Shown: positions 21,483 through 34,116 of the stretch, one piece after another | Layout: the number at the start of each line of letters is the position of its first letter | Position numbering within the stretch: position 1 is the stretch's first letter | Source: Prorocentrum cordatum | Lineage: Eukaryota > Sar > Dinophyceae > Prorocentrales > Prorocentraceae | Assembly (NCBI GenBank): GCA_963575745.1 | Contig: CAUYUJ010015020.1 | Coordinates: 285,428-349,427 of the forward strand | Direction: 5' to 3' | Length of the DNA stretch: 64,000 nt | The notes under the pieces: generated by a model | Seen by the model: the letters and a program-made list of their open reading frames with translations, nothing else | Databases searched by the model: none | What the model was told of the DNA's origin: nothing | Made by a program: the position numbers and the translations under genes

Positions 21483-21794
21483 TGAAGCATAGCTGAGGAG
21501 GGATGAGGGAGGCGACTTCATGACGGAGAGAGGGGAGGCCACGCAGGGGGATGAGCTAAGAGGAAGGAGGATGGATTGCGAAGGCCTTACGGCCTGTGCC
21601 GCCGACCCTGGAGGCCACGAATCTGGAAACGCGGGGGGTGGTGGAGGAGGAGGTGGAGAGGGGGGAAGGGTGGAGGAGGCAGTTGAGGGAGCAGGCGGGG
21701 GAAAATGATGAGGAGGAGGAACATGAGGAGGAGGAAGAGGAGCAGGCACAGGAGGGACGCCCCCCCCCCCCCACCCCCGGCGGTGAAGGGATAC

Positions 21795-22200
21795 AGGGAG
21801 TTCTCGGGGGGGGGCCTCTTGGGGGTAGTTCTGGGGCCTCTTGGGAGGCTGTTGGGGGCCGCTTGGGAGCCTCGTGGGGGCCTCTTGGAGCTTCCTGGGG
21901 GTCTCTTGGGAGCCTCTTGGGGCTTCGTGGGGAGCTTCTTAGGGGCCTATGGGGGCCTCCTGGGAGCTTCTGAGGCCGACGGTTCGAAATGTCCGGTCGA
22001 GCTCTCTCTTGGAGCCGTCTTGGGGACCTCTTGGGCTATCTTGGAGGCGTCTTGGGCGATATTGGGGCGGTATTGGGGGCTTCTTGGCCTGTCTTGGAGC
22101 GTCGGGAAGCTGACAAGACGAGAGTGCCCCAATCTTTCAAAACCTAAGGGAAATCTATGATTTTTGCTTCTTGGGGCCCTCTTGGGGCCCTCTTGGGACC
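21795..22200 (+). repeat. CTTGGGG array 5
   Basis: Units GGCCTCTTGGGAGC type. A cassette at 22102-22172 begins CGTCGGGAAGCTGACAAGACG and GAGAG, and ends ATGATTTTTGCTTCTTGG. Confidence 0.9.
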
Positions 22201-22346
22201 CGCGCCACCAGCACGGCACGGCCGTGCAGCAGTGGCTGATCAAGCTCGTGGAGTTCGAGGGCGGCAAGAGGCTGGTGGGCGCCCCGCCACGTGGCCCGCT
22301 AGAGAGGGTCCTCAGCAAGTACGTGGACGAGCGTACGAAGAAGTAG
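22164..22346 (+). CDS. unrecognised exon-like C-terminal open frame
   Basis: After array-derived codons the frame reads GTAVQQWLIKLVEFEGGKRL, then VGAPPRGPLERVLSKYVDER and TKK before TAG at 22344. There is no ATG at its start. Codons end almost only in G or C and the amino-acid mix is normal, unlike the repeats around it, so it looks like a real or recently lost terminal exon. I do not recognise the protein, and no partner exon was found nearby. Confidence 0.4.
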   Translation: MLLGALLGPSWDPRHQHGTAVQQWLIKLVEFEGGKRLVGAPPRGPLERVLSKYVDERTKK

Positions 22347-22380
22347 AAGGGCTCCCGAGAATTTTACAGACGAGCTCGCG

Positions 22381-22624
22381 TTTGGCTGAGCTGAGGTTAA
22401 GAGGTTTTGTTCTCCCCCCTGCTCCTCCTGCCTTTCCGTCCTCGTCCTCGGCCCCTCCTCCCACTCAAGGTTCTAATGCGCAGCAGGCTGTTCCCGACCC
22501 CCCGATTTTTTCGGACGGCCCTCCGACAGTAAATATCCCTAGGAGGCCGCGGGGAGGGGGTAGGGGGAAAGGTGGCCGCTCGAGAGGCAAAGGTCCCAGC
22601 AAAGGCAAGGGTCCGCGTACCTGA
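22381..22624 (+). CDS. unrecognised open frame with Gly/Lys/Arg-rich tail
   Basis: A Pro/Ser-rich stretch is followed by PRRPRGGGRGKGGRSRGKG and PSKGKGPRT before TGA. Such basic Gly tails are common at the C terminus of retroelement gag proteins in dinoflagellates, so this may be a gag remnant. No start or domain is visible. Confidence 0.35.
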
Positions 22625-22639
22625 GGTCAGCCGAGCCTT

Positions 22640-23695
22640 CGGGGTGCTGCGTGCATCGGGCTTGTGCTGACAGGGTCCGTGCGGCATCTGGCCGAGTGTG
22701 GATCGTATCTTTTCGCAGTGTACGTCGGCTTCGTAGGTTAAGCCTCCTCAGGGAACAACCCCGTGGGCCGCTATGAGTGCTTCGCTTTTCGCTTCGATTC
22801 TGCGTCGGCAGTGCTCTCCTTCGGACCTGGTCCCCATGAGCTAGAAAGAAAAGAAGAGTGCCCTTGGATTGGGAACGTCCGAAACTGTCTGGAGGCTATC
22901 GCGACTTGGACCGATACTTCGGCGATTCGGGGCCCTCGAGGACATTCTTGGGGGCCTCTCGAGGCACTTTTGCTACGTCTTGGGGAATGTCCGGGCTCCC
23001 GAACCGCCCCGCCCGGAGGGGAGTCCCCCGGGACCTCCCCCGGGACCCCCCCCCCCCGGCGGGGAAGGGATCAAAGGGAAGGGGCTTCTCTTCGACTCAA
23101 CTACAGCGCTGCTCAATTTCGTTGTGGCTGGCGCGTTCGGGGAGGAGGGCCCAGTGAAAGTGGAGGCAGCGGCGGCAGGCTCAGGGAAAGGGAGGGGACT
23201 GGCGACGGCGACAGCGACGACGACGACAACAACGACCACGACGACGGCGAGGACGAGTCAAACGGAACAGCTTCTTCCACTCGCCGACAAGGTCGGCGGA
23301 TTTTGAGAACGCTGGTGAGGCTGAGGAGGAGACGGAGAACTAGGATGAAAAAATCAGGTACAGGAGATGGATGCCGATGATGGAATGAGGCAGGAAGTGG
23401 AGGATGGAGGTGGGAGGAAAGAGGGAGGGAGGATTATACCAGTATGGCTGAGGATGGATGCGGGACATAGGAATGGGGAATGAGGATCATGGGCGACGGA
23501 GTCGGGACGGAGTGGAGGGAGGAAGGGATGGCAGGATCTGGGACTATTGGAACGCAGTAGTATGGAATGGTGGGAATTCGAGGACAATGATAGGTATTTA
23601 TTCGAGGCGATAGGAGGGGCTGTGAGGGAACGAGGTGGGAAGACAAACGCTTGAAGTCAAAGGGGGATGAGTGGCAGGCGTGAGAGGGGATGGGA
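22640..23695. other. no recognised gene
   Basis: The first 250 bases look unique with a possible short frame around MGRYECFAFRFDSASA (22763), unrecognised. From 23380 to 23695 the DNA is GGA-rich and leads into the GAT array. Confidence 0.4.
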
Positions 23696-24420
23696 GGGAT
23701 TCTGATTATGATGATGATGATGCTGATGATGATGCGGATGCTGATGGTGATGATAGTAACAATTGATGATGACGATGACGAAGATGATGAACATGATGCT
23801 GCTGCTGCTGAAGATGATGATGATGGTGATGCCACTTATGATGATGGCGATGATGATGATGATGATTATGAGGATGATGGTCCGGTTGATGATGACCATG
23901 ATGATGCTACTGTTGATGATGCTGCTGATGATGCTGATGGTGGCGATGACGATGATGCTGATGATGATGCTGATGATGCTGCTGATGATGATGATGGTGG
24001 TGCTGGTGGTGGTGGTGCTGATGATGATGCTGATGCTAATGGTGATGATGCTGGCGATGGTGAGACGGATGATGATGATGATGCTGATGCTGATGCTGCT
24101 GATGATGATGATGCTGCTGCTGATGCTGGTGCTAATGATGATGGTGATTATGGTGCGGCTGTTGCTGCTGATGACGTTGATGATGATAATGGTGATGTTG
24201 CTGATGATGATGTCGATGATGATGCCAATGATGATGCTGCGGATGCTGCTGATGATGATGACGATGATGACGATGCTGATGATGTTGACGATGACGACCA
24301 TGATGCTGATGATGGTGATGGTGATGGTGATGGTGATGGTGATAATGCTGATGATGATGCTGAATCTGATGATGCTGATGATGATGCTGATGATGATGCT
24401 GCTGATGATGCTGCTGTTGC

Positions 24421-24511
<91 letters not shown>

Positions 24512-24545
24512 ACTGATACGGATACTGATGCTGATATTGAGGAGG
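23696..24545 (+). repeat. GAT-type triplet array
   Basis: GAT with GCT, GGT, GAC interruptions; pure GAT for about 90 bases near 24424-24510, the youngest-looking part, then GATACTGATACG. Same strand as the other arrays. Confidence 0.97.
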
Positions 24546-26140
24546 AAGAGGAGGACGACGAGGAGGGCGACGAATGTGTTCAGGGATGGGACTGGGGCGG
24601 AAGGGCGGGTGAGTGGGGATGCCGAGGAGTGACGAGAGGGATGGGGGGCCTGGAGCAACTGCGATGAGATGGAGAGGGACAGTTTTGAGGGGAGCCTTAG
24701 GCGTCTTGCCCAACACATCGCTGGTGCTGGTGGTGGACTTCGGAAAGGTTGGGACCGAGGCCGTCTCCAGCAGGCTGTGCGCCTCGCCGAGACCTTCAAG
24801 GCCATGCATGTTGGTTTTGCGCTCTTCCTGTGCCTCCTCACACGAGGAGGAAGAGGCAGAGGCGGATGCGACGAAGGACGAGGAGACTACGGGCACGATT
24901 CTGGCGAGTTGCCAGACGGCGAACCATAGCAAGGGGCACGCGTGTCCCGGCTCTTAAACGGCACTTTAGCGATAGGTGGCTGGGGCGATGGCACCGGGTG
25001 GGGGGAGGGGAAAGGAACCACGACCACACTAACATATATGGCTCCCAGGCCAGGGCGGCCGAGGGGGTTCTGGCGCGGCCAGGGGTAGGTCAGGGAGGGA
25101 GGGCGAACGACGACCACGAACTTACAGGGTCCAGTACTTTGGAGCACAGGTTTGCCAGATAAAAGGCGCACTCCGCGGCCCCAAAGGGAGGAAGAGGAGG
25201 AGGCGTGCACCTAACTTGTCCTTTCCCCTCCCCCTTCCCCACTCCCACTCCCTCTACGGCGTTTCTCGCTTGCTTGCCTGGCGCTCTTCCCAAGTAACAT
25301 GAGGGGAGAACTACGAGACGGGAGAGGAGAAGGATGAGGAGGAGAGGGGGTCAGGATGAAGGGGGGGGGGCAGAAGGAAGAGGGCGAAGAGGAGCAGGAG
25401 GAGCATGGCGATGATGTCGATGACCGTGGTGGTGATGTTTATGATGATGACGAGGATGAAGATCGTGATGGTTATGGTTTAACGATGGTCTGGTGGTGGT
25501 TTGAACGATGGTAATGTAATGCATGGTGGTGGTGGTGCTGGTGCTGATAATGATACTGGTAATGGTGATGGTGGTGGTGTTGGTATGGATGATGATGACG
25601 AGGGGTGCTATGATGATTGTGGTTATGGTGGTGGTTTGGTGGTGAGGGGAAGGGAAAGGAGGGGAAGGAGGATGATCAGTAGGAGTAGAAGTAACAGTAC
25701 GAGTAAGAGTTCCATGCTGGCGTCCAAATTTCTGAAGTTGTCAAAAGGGTAACCCATTCATAGACTTTGGGCAACGCTTCATAGACTTAGGGCAACGACG
25801 AAACGTTAATTCTGGTTCAATCGCCAGCACGGGTCGGGGACGCCTTCGTTGTGCATTCCTGGCCGCCCAACAGCTGCTGGTCACCAAACATTCCGCACAC
25901 TGCACAAACGCGTGCACCCAACCCCCAGCGATGTGCAACTTCACTCCTGGGGAAGGGTCCAAAAGGGAACCGTTCAAGGCCGCGAGCTTATGACAGGGCG
26001 AATCCCTTCAACGACGTCACTCCGAGATCGACGAAGAGTTTCGACACCTGCGGCAGCCGACGCCCCGAATCGTCCAGCGCCTGGCTGCTGGACAGCACAG
26101 AGACGGCCCCGGGGCACGGCAGGGGCCAGACAAAGTAAGT
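24546..26140. other. no recognised gene; mixed GAT/GGT tract at 25400-25680
   Basis: A short frame at 24755-24850 reads QQAVRLAETFKAMHVGFALF and is not recognised. At 25400-25650 GATGATG and GGTGGTG words are scattered. The words CTTAGGGCAACG and CTTTGGGCAACG recur at 25763-25800. Confidence 0.4.
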
Positions 26141-26147
26141 GCACATG

Positions 26148-26475
26148 AGGAGGAGGAGGAGGAGGAGGAGGAGGAGGAGGAGGAGGAGGAGGAGGAGGAG
26201 GAGGAGGAGGAGGATGAGGCGGAGGAGGAGGAGGAGGCGGAGGAGAGGAGGAGGAGGATGAGGAAGAGGAGGAGGAGGCGGAGGAGGAGGACGAGGAGGA
26301 GGAGGCGGAGGAGGCGGAGGAGGAGGAGGAGTCGGCGGAGGAGAAGGAGGAGGAGGAGGAGAAGGAGGAGGAGGAGGAGGCGGAGGGGGAGTGCGAGGAG
26401 GAGAAGGCGGAGGAGGAGGAGGGAGGAGGAGGAGGGCGGAGGAGGAGGCGGAGGAGAAGGAGGAAGGAGGAGGAG
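26148..26475 (+). repeat. GAG/GCG purine-rich triplet array
   Basis: GAGGAG for about 60 bases, then GAG mixed with GCG, GAC and GAA. Purine-rich on the + strand. Confidence 0.95.
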
Positions 26476-26665
26476 CAGGTAATCCACCCCCACTGCGAGC
26501 ACCACCTCTGCTGCGTCTCTTTTCTCCTTCCGAGCCTGCTCCTCCCCTTGGCGGCCCTCGCGTCGGCAGGTGGGCGAGAAACAGCCGCGTCTCCGCGCAG
26601 GGAGGGCGCGGTGCAAACAAGCGCGTCGCGGCGGCATCTTCTCCGAGGCGGGGATTTTTCCATAA

Positions 26666-26769
26666 CCACCGCCTGGGGGATCGACCTCGCGGACCTCCAC
26701 AGGCGGTGGATAATGATATATTCTAATATTCGGGCCCCCCGGGGCTGGACTATGTCCATATCCACCGCC
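26666..26769. repeat. overlapping inverted repeats
   Basis: CCACCGCCTG (26666-26675) pairs with CAGGCGGTGG (26700-26709). The overlapping GGCGGTGGAT (26702-26711) pairs with ATCCACCGCC (26760-26769). The middle arm can pair either left or right, so two exclusive hairpins are possible in RNA. Confidence 0.6.
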
Positions 26770-27720
26770 CGCTTGGGCACCAGGGCGTCGGTTCCCGCCT
26801 CGTAGCTTCGCCTGCCACGGCATAGGCCGTGGCGTTCCCGCGTGCGAGCGGGCTCGAAGTGCCCGCGGTCATCATCGCAACGTACAGATGGGACTTGACA
26901 AAGAAATCCGCACATGGCTAGCACATCTATGCCGAGGCACCTCTCCAACCTTTGCCCATAACTCTGCCAGCTCACAGCTGGGGGAACGATACCTCTGTTC
27001 TTACCATCCGCCATACGCCATCTGAGTACCATTGAGGTACATTGCGTGGTTGGTGGCCAACCTGGCGTCCATCAGTAGCATGTACAATCCGCGTCAGGGG
27101 ACAGACTAGATGCCAGGCGGATGGCCCAGCACAGCGCTCTGAATGGTCAAGTCCTTCTCGCTGCACACTGGGACGAGACCGCAACCAACACGACGACACC
27201 GTGGATCCTTCAACTCCGCTCCTCCTGATGCGTTGCCAGACAGGACGACTGGCTGCGACTGGGTGCCCTTGTCGAGAGCACCATCGCAGACCCCGTTGAG
27301 CAATGCGCCGCTCCCGCACTGTGCCTCTTGCACAGCTGGGGCCGAAACTGCAGTCCATTCCCCGGCATCAGGCCTCGCAGCCAGAAGGCCTGGTCGACCT
27401 CATGCTGCGCCATCGCCGCTGGAAGCAGACGTGATCGCCGATAAGCGTCTGCATCGCAGTCTTCCGACAGCCTCAGCTGCGACGACACGGCCTCTCGATC
27501 TGGCCTCGGCACCGGTAATACGTCTGGCCCACCACGATCTTCGCAGAGGCTGCTGCTCGACGCTCGCGTGGCCACGGCCCCCCCAGCACACATAGAGACC
27601 ATGATCTCGGCAAGTCGCCGTCCTCCACGGAGCTCCTCGAGCTAGCGGAGCAGCCACTGCAAAGAAGCTCATCCGCACCGTCCTGCAGCCCATTGCCGCA
27701 GAAGTGCAACGTAGCCTTCT
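26770..27720. other. no recognised gene; balanced composition
   Basis: Non-repetitive, moderate GC. Minus-strand frames (27602-27210 and 27358-26972) are open, and one piece reads LYMLLMDARLATNHAMYLNG, but stops interrupt and I recognise no family. It may be a worn-out retroelement on the minus strand. Confidence 0.35.
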
Positions 27721-27849
27721 GCCAGAATGCTGCTGCCGAGGAGGATGAGGAGGAAGAGGAGGAGGAGGGGGAGGCGGACGAGGAGGACGGCGCGGAGGAG
27801 GAGAAGGAGGGGACGATGGAGGCGCGGGGGAGTCGCATAGAATGGGGAG

Positions 27850-27918
27850 GCGGACGTGCTGCGACGCCTTCTCGCCGTGTACCTGCACCAGGACTCGAGC
27901 GAGGATTTGCAGACGAAG
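27850..27918 (+). CDS. PF16: PF16/SPAG6 armadillo protein, exon c
   Basis: Exactly 23 codons, ADVLRRLLAVYLHQDSSEDL then QTK. It corresponds to the PF16/SPAG6 segment with SSEDL that follows HARA. The acceptor is GGGGAG, so exon b joins as RALAE|ADVLRR. It ends ACGAAG before a GC donor (GCGCCT). Phase 0 on both sides. It sits 13.3 kb from the previous exon, between a GAG tract and a GAT array. Confidence 0.93.
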
Positions 27919-27999
27919 GCGCCTCCGCGCGGCAGTCCTGCGGGGCCCAGAGTCCTGGCCCAGAAGAGGACGGAGAGGAGGGTGCGGATAAGGATGATA

Positions 28000-28924
28000 T
28001 GGATGACGCTGATTTTGAGGTTGCAGATGCTGAGGACGAGGACGACGACGATAAGCATGCTCCTGATGCTGGTACTGATGCTGATGCTGATGCTGCTGTC
28101 GATGCTGGTGAGGCTGCTGCTGACGCTGATGCTGCTGATGACGATGATGAGGGCGATGATGTTGATGATGGTGATGATGATTATACTGCTGATGAAGATG
28201 ATGCCATTGTGATGGTGATGGTGATGGTGTAGTTGACGACGATGCTGCTGCTGACGATGCTGGTTATGGTGATGATGACAATGGCGATGACGATGATGAT
28301 GATGCTGATGCTGATGATGATGACGATGATGTGATGATCATCATGATGACGGTGACGACGACGATTATGATGAAGCTGAATGTGAATATGCTGATGATGA
28401 TGCTGATCGTGCTGATGTTGCTGCTGATGCTTATCCTTATGTGGAGAATGATGCTGATGGTGATGATGGCGCTGCTGCTGATGATGATGCTGATGATGAC
28501 GTTGAACATGATACTGAGGATGAGGACGATCAGAAGGATGAGGATGAGGATGCGGATGAGGATGAAGATGATAGTGATGACGAGGATGAAGATGAAGATG
28601 ATGATGGTGATGCTGATGGTGGTGATGACGATGCTGAAAATACTGACGATGCTGATGCTGATGGTGATGGTGATGGCCTTTGGATGCTGATGTGATGATG
28701 ATGATGCTGACCGCATACATCGTCATAGTAATAATGACAATGATAACTATGCTGCTGCTGATGATGATGGTGATGATGATACTGATGATGATGACGACGA
28801 TGCCGATTCTGATGATGGTGATGATGCTGATTATGATGCTAATGCTGGTGACCATGATGGTGGTGATGGTGATGATTCTGATGATGATGATGCTGATGGC
28901 GATGACGGTGTTGATGATGAATGC

Positions 28925-28976
<52 letters not shown>

Positions 28977-28983
28977 CTGATGC

Positions 28984-29029
<46 letters not shown>

Positions 29030-29091
29030 AACGATGACGATGACGATGATGATGAGGAGCAGGATGATGCTGATGACGATGATGGGGATGG

Positions 29092-29150
<59 letters not shown>

Positions 29151-29239
29151 ATGGCGATGCTGATGCTGCTGCCGATGATGATGATGATGATGATGATGAT
29201 CCTGATGCTGATGATGATGCGGCTGATGATGCCGCTGCT

Positions 29240-29297
<58 letters not shown>

Positions 29298-29309
29298 GTG
29301 TGGTGATGC

Positions 29310-29368
<59 letters not shown>

Positions 29369-29405
29369 CTGATGCTGATGCTGATGCTGATGCTGATGCT
29401 GATGC

Positions 29406-29485
<80 letters not shown>

Positions 29486-29487
29486 GG
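28000..29487 (+). repeat. GAT-type triplet array, 1.5 kb
   Basis: GAT with GCT, GGT, GAC, GAG; pure GAT tracts of 50-80 bases at 28924-28975, 28985-29030, 29092-29150, 29310-29366 and 29407-29484, and a (GATGCT)n tract at 29366-29407. The left part is more diverged than the right. Confidence 0.97.
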
Positions 29488-31400
29488 AGCCGGCCAGGAC
29501 GGAGGAGGATAAGGAGGATGATAAGGAGGACGAGGGTCCATCCCCCCTGAGGGTACGATTCTCGCTCGGACCCGCTCCACAACCTCACTTTCTACAGACC
29601 TCCACGCTGCGCCATGCTTGGCCCCGCGCACCCCGCTTCCCCGCGCCTCCCCTCTCTGCCCCACGCCACCCGCTGGCCCGCGCCGCCTGCTCAGCCACAC
29701 CTGCTTGCCGCTCCGCCCGTAGTTTTCCCAGGCTCGCCACACTCGCTACGCCAGCACCTTCTCTCCCACCTCTGCACCTGGGATGGTGAGGAGATGCGGT
29801 CAGGAACTTGTGCTCAGCGCCCGCTCTCGGCGACACGCTAACCAGCGTCAGCCTCCCGAGCTTTTCCCAGCCTCCCGCCACGCGGAGCGGACTGACACGC
29901 TATCCGCTTGCAGGGCAAAGCGTATGGCCGCTGTGGCCGCTGCCGCGAAACGCGAAGCAGAAATTCCCGACCGTAATGGGGATGGGGTGAGGTGGGGTGG
30001 CGGACCATTCGCACCTGGACGGGCTGGTGGGTGCGATGCATTTTTGGCTATGATGCTCCAGACTCTCGCTCACTGCGCGAGGTGCCTTGGATTCCTTACC
30101 TGGGCGGCCCTCGCTGCTGGCACGCCCTTGCCGCCGTCCATGTTCCAGTTGCCAACCCTCTGTCCTTGCTCCCAGCAGAGAGTGCGCCGAGGCGGGCCCA
30201 CCTTCCCCCTCGGGAGGTTGGGGTCCGCGCTCGACCCCCCCCCCCAGTCATGCGTGCCCGCCCGCCCCAGGTGCCCCCCGCAGTGCTTGGACCCCCACAG
30301 CTCAGCCACGCGCAGAGGGGGGGTATGGGGGATGGGGGGAAGGCTTCTTAGAAGCCCCCTGCTTCTAAGATGGCGCGGGCTTTCTCTATGGATGAAGGGC
30401 CGGCGCCTTCTAAGAAGCGGCCTCCTTCTGAGCAGCCTTCCCCCCTCCCCTCACCCCCCATCTGCGCGCCGCCAGCAGGTGCCCACGCAGTGCTTGGACC
30501 TCCCACAGCACTCCGTCTCGCTAGACTGCCCTCCCCCCCCGCAAGGCAGGCACGGCTGTGCTCGGGAGCCCGGGAGAGCGGCCAGGTCCGTATATCCGTG
30601 CACACACACACATCGAGCTGGCACAGACGGGGTCCACTGCAAACGGGGGTCCGCCAGAGCGCCAGATCCTGGAGGATCGTGGGCATTTTCTGATTCCTTT
30701 TTTTTTGCCGATCGGCGCCGGCCCTCGCTCACACCCCCCCCTCCCCCCCCTATGGAGTAGATCTTGGCTGTTTTTGGTGCCTGTTTCGAGCAGGTGGGGT
30801 ACCTCCCCTATTGGTCGCACTGCTGCAAACAGTCGCACCAAGCAGAGGTCCAGAGCCAGACCCCCCCCCCTTCCGCCCAATGTCGAAATGCCGAATAAAA
30901 AAACGCTGACATCCTGCAGAGCCAGGGTTGCATTGACCCGTGCATGCGCGCAGGATCCTACAGGATCTTGCAGGATCCTACAATGCTTGGAGGAACCCGG
31001 GTTTGCATTGATCCAGGTCAGTAGATCTCCGAATGCAGGCGCATCCACACCTTACCACCCCTATTTTCTCTGCCTGCACCTCCAGGAGCCCCCCCGCCGT
31101 TCGATCGTCCCTTCTTCTCCGCTTACCTTCAGGTTCTCTTGGCCTCTCTCCAGCGCGGGACGGGAAGAGTGGATCATCGAGGGCATCGGAGGATCATTCG
31201 ACACCATCTGGAGCTCGGAGCTCGCAGGACGAGGAGGAAGAAGAGGATGAAGAGAGAAATGCGGCGTCCCTGGAGACTCCAATGGCTGCAAGCTTCAATC
31301 AGGCTTCAGGCTTCAGGCTTCAGGCTTCAGGTTTCTGGAGGAGGATGACTAGGAGGAGGAGGAGGAGGAGGAGGAGGAGGAGGAGGAGGAGGAGGAGGAG
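29488..31400. other. no recognised gene; small duplications and AGGCTTC heptamer
   Basis: CAGGTGCCC-CGCAGTGCTTGG with ACC-CCCACAG occurs at 30268-30300 and 30476-30508. GCTTCTTAGAAGC near 30346 is a palindrome with a half-copy CTTCTAAG at 30361 and 30408. GTTGCATTGACCC and GTTTGCATTGATCC flank CAGGATCCTACAGGATC (30928-31015). AGGCTTC is repeated 4-5 times at 31300-31331. GAGGAG leads into the gap. Confidence 0.5.
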
Positions 31401-31500
31401 NNNNNNNNNNNNNNNNNNNNNNNNNNNNNNNNNNNNNNNNNNNNNNNNNNNNNNNNNNNNNNNNNNNNNNNNNNNNNNNNNNNNNNNNNNNNNNNNNNNN
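31401..31500. other. assembly gap (100 N)
   Basis: Exactly 100 N, with GAGGAG on the left and GAGGAGGGG on the right. The gap lies inside a GAG array and its size is probably a placeholder. Confidence 0.99.
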
Positions 31501-32310
31501 GAGGAGGGGTAGGGGGAGGGGGAGGGGCCACCCAGCACCTGCGCGGGTGGCACGCCTGGCGTCCGCACCGAGCGGAGCCCGCGCGCGGTTCGCACTGATC
31601 GTGGAGCCGCCGCGAGCAGCGCGCTCGGGGCCGCGCCGGGATCCCGGCGGGCCGCCGCGCCAGTGATCCTCCGAGTGTGAGGCCCCGCGTTCAGCGGCCT
31701 CGCGGCGCTACGTCGCAGCGCGGAGAGGCGCAATCCGCTCGCGCGCTCCAGTGGGTCGGGCGAAGCATTGCACTAACTGTGCGCCAAGGAACGGTGAAAT
31801 GACATAAGCATACGAACTCGGAGGTCCGCGCGGATTCCTCGGATCGGCGCCGGAGCCCCCTGGCGGTGCCTCCGGCGCCGCCCTTGTCGCGCTCCGCTCG
31901 CCAGGGAGGGGGGTCAGCGCTGATCCAGGAAATCCGCGCGGACCTCTCAGTTTTTGTGTTCATGTCAATGTTTCTTCCCCTATCCCTGGCCTCGCCATGG
32001 ACTGGGCGGTTTCTGGCCACTTCGGCCCCCGGACCGCCAGAAATCGGCTCGTAATGAAAAGCTGGGCCTCAGGCAGGGGTCCAGACCTCTGGGGAGCCGC
32101 GCTGTGAAAAATCACAACGCCAGATGTTGGATCGTCCCCTCCCCCCCTCGCGGGCGATCGGTCGCCCCCCAGCCCGCTGGGGGCTCCGCCCAGCGCCGCT
32201 GGAGCCGCCGGCGGAGGTTGCGCGCGGTCGGTGTGCGCAGCGAGGGCGGCGCCCGCGTCGTGGAGCTCTTGGTCAGAGGGGCAGAAACAGCATGCGGAGG
32301 ACGATGGGGA

Positions 32311-32312
<2 letters not shown>
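31501..32312. other. no recognised gene; GC-rich
   Basis: GC-rich DNA without repeats or motifs that I could identify. The phrase TGATCCAGGAAATCCGCGCGGA (31920-31941) partly mirrors TCCGCGCGGATTCCTCGGAT (31832-31851) as an inverted pair. Confidence 0.4.
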
Positions 32313-33540
<1,228 letters not shown>

Positions 33541-33733
33541 TTTTTTTCTTCTCCTTCTCCATTATTTCTATTATCATTATTCTCATTATTCATGTAAGTT
33601 TTCGTGCGGATTATTATAATTATTGTTATGCATATTCTTGTTATTCTCAGTCTTATCATTGCCATCAGTATTCTCAACATTATTATCTTTATTTCTACAA
33701 CAGAGAATTTGATTATGTTGTTCTTTTCATTAT
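33541..33733. other. A/T-rich island between GAT arrays
   Basis: About 190 bases rich in ATT, TTC and TAT (CATTATTCTCATTATTC, CAACATTATTATC). On the other strand it reads as GAATAATGA-type triplets, so it may be an inverted, A/T-drifted piece of triplet array. No gene. Confidence 0.6.
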
Positions 33734-33810
33734 TCTTATGATTGTGATGCTGAGGAGGAAGAGGAGGAGGATGAGGAGGAGAAGATGGAGGAGGAGGAGG
33801 ATGGCGATGC

Positions 33811-33866
<56 letters not shown>

Positions 33867-33969
33867 ATGATAGTGATGGTGATTCCCCAATCAGAGCTTG
33901 CCTCTGTAGGGGTCCTGGCGGATTCATATGGTTAGGTGAGGCGGGGCGCCGATTTCGGCGGCACGCCCA

Positions 33970-34114
33970 GGTGCCGGGGTGCCCAGGTGCGCGGGTGCCC
34001 GGGTGAGATTCGCCGCCGATTTCCGCGGTGCTTACGTAGGTGCCCGGGTGCCTGGGTGCCTGGATGCCTGGGTGCCCGGGTGCCAAGGTGCCCAGGTGCC
34101 CAGGTACCCGGGTA
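33970..34114 (+). repeat. (GGGTGCCC)n octamer array
   Basis: Units of about 8 bases (GGTGCCCG, GGTGCCTG, GGTGCCCA) with one 40-base interruption containing CGCCGATTTC. Runs directly into the next octamer satellite. Confidence 0.85.
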
Positions 34115-34116
34115 CC

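Larger units (their letters stand above)
14552..27849 (+). other. PF16 intron 2 (GT-AG, 13298 nt)
   Basis: From GTGGCC to GGGGAG. It contains a decayed tyrosine-recombinase retroelement (14.8-19.8 kb), four large GAT/GAG arrays, a CTTGGGG array and several short unrecognised open frames. The 3' end is purine-rich and has no clear polypyrimidine tract. Confidence 0.85.

Noticed and set aside
20094-21749. 551-codon minus-strand frame of Ile, His, Pro and Ser runs, and the 462-codon acidic + frame
   Set aside because: Both are translations of GAT/GAG arrays in different frames. The same holds for the long frames at 23.7-24.8, 28.2-29.7, 32.2-33.9, 34.6-36.2 and 55.0-56.4 kb.
31349-31531. Frames crossing the N gap
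   Set aside because: They consist of GAG-array translation and undefined residues.
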